From NCBI GenBank assembly GCA_937916355.1, contig CALFTM010000107.1:1-17877 (forward strand): a DNA stretch of 17,877 bases. The letters run 5' to 3'. The translations under genes and the position numbers were made by a program. The notes beneath the pieces were generated by a model. The model saw only the letters and a list, made by a program, of their open reading frames with translations. It had not been told where the DNA came from and did not search any database. Source of the stretch: an uncultured Bacteroidales bacterium (GTDB lineage Bacteria; Bacteroidota; Bacteroidia; Bacteroidales; Paludibacteraceae). This document shows, piece after piece, positions 16,669-17,877 of the stretch (position 1 is its first letter; every line of letters starts with the position of its first letter).

Positions 16669-17193
16669 TTACTTCGTTTTTAGTTCATTAAATAGTGCCA
16701 ATCCCTTTACCGTCAATAAATACTTTTGACGAGGATGACGGGGCGACTGTGGATATAACTGACGGATATATCCTTCGTGGGTAGCTGGATTAAGATAGAG
16801 ATTCAAAACGTTCTTTCTATCCTTAAACCCAAGACCTTCCATTATTTCCTTTACAGACAATTCCTTTTCACCAACCACAAGAATTAACTTCTGAATATTT
16901 GGGTTTTCAGTGTTCAGCTTGTCCTGTACTTGTCCTGCACTTGTCCCGTACTTATCCTGTACTTGTGGGGTACTTGTGGGGCACTTGTGGGGTACTTGTT
17001 CTGTAGTTGTGGGTTGTCCCCATTCTTCTGGTGGATTTACCAGCATATATCGGTTCTTCAATTCATTGTTTTCATCAACCGCTTGTAAACCAATGGCTAC
17101 ACGCCAAGCTTCAGCACGCTCACGTTTGTGTGGCTCGCTGGCTTTTATGTATTCGTCGAAATTGATATAGTTCTGTTCTTCGTTCATATTCAT
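16669..17193 (-). CDS. Small protein: VbhA-antitoxin-like N-terminus, 11-residue repeats, winged-helix-like C-terminus
   Basis: About 174 residues from the ATG at 17193 (a second ATG is at 17187; a TTG at 17202 extends the frame but is less likely). The N-terminus (INFDEYIKASEPHKRERAEA and AWRVAIGLQAVD) resembles, from memory, the first helices of VbhA-type Fic antitoxins of Bacteroidales. The sequence then diverges before the inhibitory (S/T)xxxE(G/N) helix, which is not seen. A low-complexity linker has an 11-residue period (VPHKCPTSTPQ, VQDKYGTSAGQ, VQDK) from an 11-bp DNA repeat. The C-terminus (about 100-174) looks like a winged helix: LSVKEIMEGLGFKDRKNVLN and QKYLLTVKGLALFNEL, as in the tails of Fic and AAA-type regulators. 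It lies between hsdS debris and hsdR. A regulatory or former antitoxin role is inference. Confidence 0.6.
   Translation of the reverse strand: MNMNEEQNYINFDEYIKASEPHKRERAEAWRVAIGLQAVDENNELKNRYMLVNPPEEWGQPTTTEQVPHKCPTSTPQVQDKYGTSAGQVQDKLNTENPNIQKLILVVGEKELSVKEIMEGLGFKDRKNVLNLYLNPATHEGYIRQLYPQSPRHPRQKYLLTVKGLALFNELKTK
16918..17005 (-). repeat. 11-bp tandem repeat, eight copies, inside a coding sequence
   Basis: Plus-strand units CTTGTCCTGTA, CTTGTCCTGCA, CTTGTCCCGTA, CTTATCCTGTA, CTTGTGGGGTA, CTTGTGGGGCA, CTTGTGGGGTA and CTTGTTCTGTA follow without gaps. Three units give eleven codons, so each protein repeat passes through all three frames without a stop. Losing or gaining one unit shifts the downstream frame into a stop at 16914-16916 or 16907-16909. 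Confidence 0.9.
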
Positions 17194-17207
17194 TACTGCC
17201 AATTGGT

Positions 17208-17276
17208 TTATACCACTATTTCTCCACTCATCAGTTTGGGAAGCAAACGGTCACGAGCTTCGGTAAAGATAACTAT
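17208..17276 (-). pseudogene. Remnant hsdS 3' end (TEARDRLLPKLMSGEI tail)
   Basis: The minus strand encodes VIFTEARDRLLPKLMSGEIVV and a TAA at 17210-17208. The TEARDRLLPKLMSGEI ending is the classic C-terminus of Bacteroidales HsdS specificity subunits. Upstream of the Thr the sequence is no longer HsdS-like and meets a stop at 17279-17277, so only about 18 codons survive. It is a second copy of the tail seen at the right edge, lying between the Fic remnant and the small gene before hsdR. Confidence 0.85.
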
Positions 17277-17281
17277 TTATT

Positions 17282-17777
17282 TTATAATTTTATAATTTCC
17301 CAATGACCATTTTTATTTGCTCCTATTCGTTTGATGACACACTTTGCTCTTAGTGCTGCAAGATTCTTCCTTACACCACTATCCGACATCTTCAAATTGA
17401 CACATATATCATTTATTGTCATGTATGGATTAGAATCAATTAGTTTTAAAATTTTTTCTTCTGTCGGATTCAGCTTTTTATCCGCTACTTTATACGTTAC
17501 TTTATCCGCCACTTTTTCCATTTGATACTGTTTGAGACTATCATGCAGACAGCGCAACATAAAGGCAATAAACTCAGTGCTTTTGTCCTGCTTATCAGAG
17601 ATTGCAATTGCGTTGTAATACTCGTTCTGATTTGCTTTGATAATCGTCATTAGCTTTGCGTAACATTGGCGATGGAACATTATCTTCTAAAGTCGCAGTC
17701 AGAACGCCTAACAGTTCTGATATTTCAGAAACTAAGCGCAAGATTTCAGTTGTTATTTCAAACGACGGCGTGTACAT
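17282..17777 (-). pseudogene. Fic-family protein with the catalytic core deleted and the ends out of frame
   Basis: The first part (ATG at 17777 to about 17655) encodes MYTPSFEITTEILRLVSEIS and ELLGVLTATLEDNVPSPMLR, the usual Fic N-terminus, then runs to a stop at 17597-17595. One frame over, TIIKANQNEYYNAIAISDKQ and STEFIAFMLRCLHDSL match the helices that follow the Fic active site. They are followed by a 12-bp-repeat linker and a C-terminal winged helix (LNPTEEKILKLIDSNPYMTI onwards) to the TAA at 17284-17282. The HPFxxGNGR active-site loop and roughly 190 residues that should lie between are missing, joined near 17645-17655. AMPylation is therefore not possible. The 132-codon second part, openable from an ATG at 17680 or 17650, could still make a small DNA-binding protein. 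It starts 18 bases after hsdS ends. Confidence 0.82.
17477..17512 (-). repeat. 12-bp tandem repeat, three copies, in the Fic remnant linker
   Basis: TTTATCCGCTAC, TTTATACGTTAC and TTTATCCGCCAC on the plus strand encode VADK VTYK VADK on the minus strand, between the Fic helices and the winged helix. The unit is a multiple of three, so copy changes keep the frame. Confidence 0.8.
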
Positions 17778-17795
17778 ATTGGTTGTTTTTGCGAT

Positions 17796-17877
17796 TTATA
17801 CTTCTATTTCTCCACTCATTAACTTGGGAAGCAAGCGGTCGCGGGCTTCTGTTAGGAGGCGGATTTGATTAAGCATA
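17796..17877 (-). CDS. hsdS: Type I restriction enzyme S (specificity) subunit, last codons
   Basis: From the right edge the minus strand reads MLNQIRLLTEARDRLLPKLM then SGEIEV and TAA at 17798-17796. This is the C-terminal end of the conserved helix and tail of HsdS, which chooses the DNA target for methylation and cleavage. Only about 26 codons are in the window, so target-recognition domains cannot be judged. It is in the same orientation as hsdR, and its last 57 bases recur at 17208-17264. Confidence 0.85.
   Translation of the reverse strand, partial: MLNQIRLLTEARDRLLPKLMSGEIEV

Noticed and set aside
16918..17005. Whether the short repeats are a CRISPR array
   Set aside because: The units are 11 bases, contiguous and without spacers, and lie in a reading frame. 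No repeat-spacer pattern was seen anywhere in the window.

Overview
The window reads as a Bacteroidales (Bacteroidota) chromosome segment. The basis is the protein families present (GldF-type permease, LytS/LytTR pair, Bacteroidales-style beta-helix lipoprotein, Bacteroides-type type I restriction locus), the AT-rich intergenic DNA, and several promoters matching the Bacteroidota primary sigma pattern TTTG-N19..21-TAnnTTTG. The genus cannot be fixed from the sequence alone.

Layout. At 1-103 (minus) is the first part of an AAA-ATPase-like gene, GC-rich compared with its surroundings. It diverges from an LTA-synthase-type membrane sulfatase (360-2306, plus). A leftward set follows, in transcription order: MltF-type lytic transglycosylase lipoprotein (5972-4596) with its own promoter, then a probable operon of WalJ/YycJ-type metallo-beta-lactamase-fold hydrolase (4534-3722), GldF-type ABC permease (3706-2978) and Sfp-type phosphopantetheinyl transferase (2968-2321). 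A nitrilase/omega-amidase family gene (6986-6204, minus) ends before a strong intrinsic terminator at 6041-6072. A rightward run follows: beta-helix lipoprotein with a poly-Glu tail (7302-8822), exported endonuclease/exonuclease/phosphatase-family protein (8861-9895), LytS-type sensor kinase (9954-11087), overlapping LytTR response regulator (11080-11871) and a large FAD-dependent dehydrogenase (11888-13474). A hairpin at 13481-13519 closes this run and also serves the gene arriving from the other side.

From 13520 to the right edge the minus strand carries the distal half of a type I restriction-modification locus that has been heavily reworked. In transcription order: the last codons of hsdS (17877-17796); a Fic-family gene whose catalytic core is deleted and whose two ends are in different frames (17777-17282); a leftover second hsdS 3' end about 84% identical to the first (17276-17208); a small gene with a VbhA-antitoxin-like N-terminus, an 11-bp tandem repeat and a winged-helix-like C-terminus (17193-16669); and an intact 1048-residue hsdR (16666-13520). 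The repeat unit is not a multiple of three and both alternative frames stop right after it, so gain or loss of one unit would switch off the C-terminal domain two bases upstream of hsdR. The repeat, the duplicated hsdS tails and the dead Fic toxin make this accessory block the most interesting part of the window. The specificity and methylation subunits lie mostly outside it.

All functional calls come from reading motifs by eye. No database search was possible.
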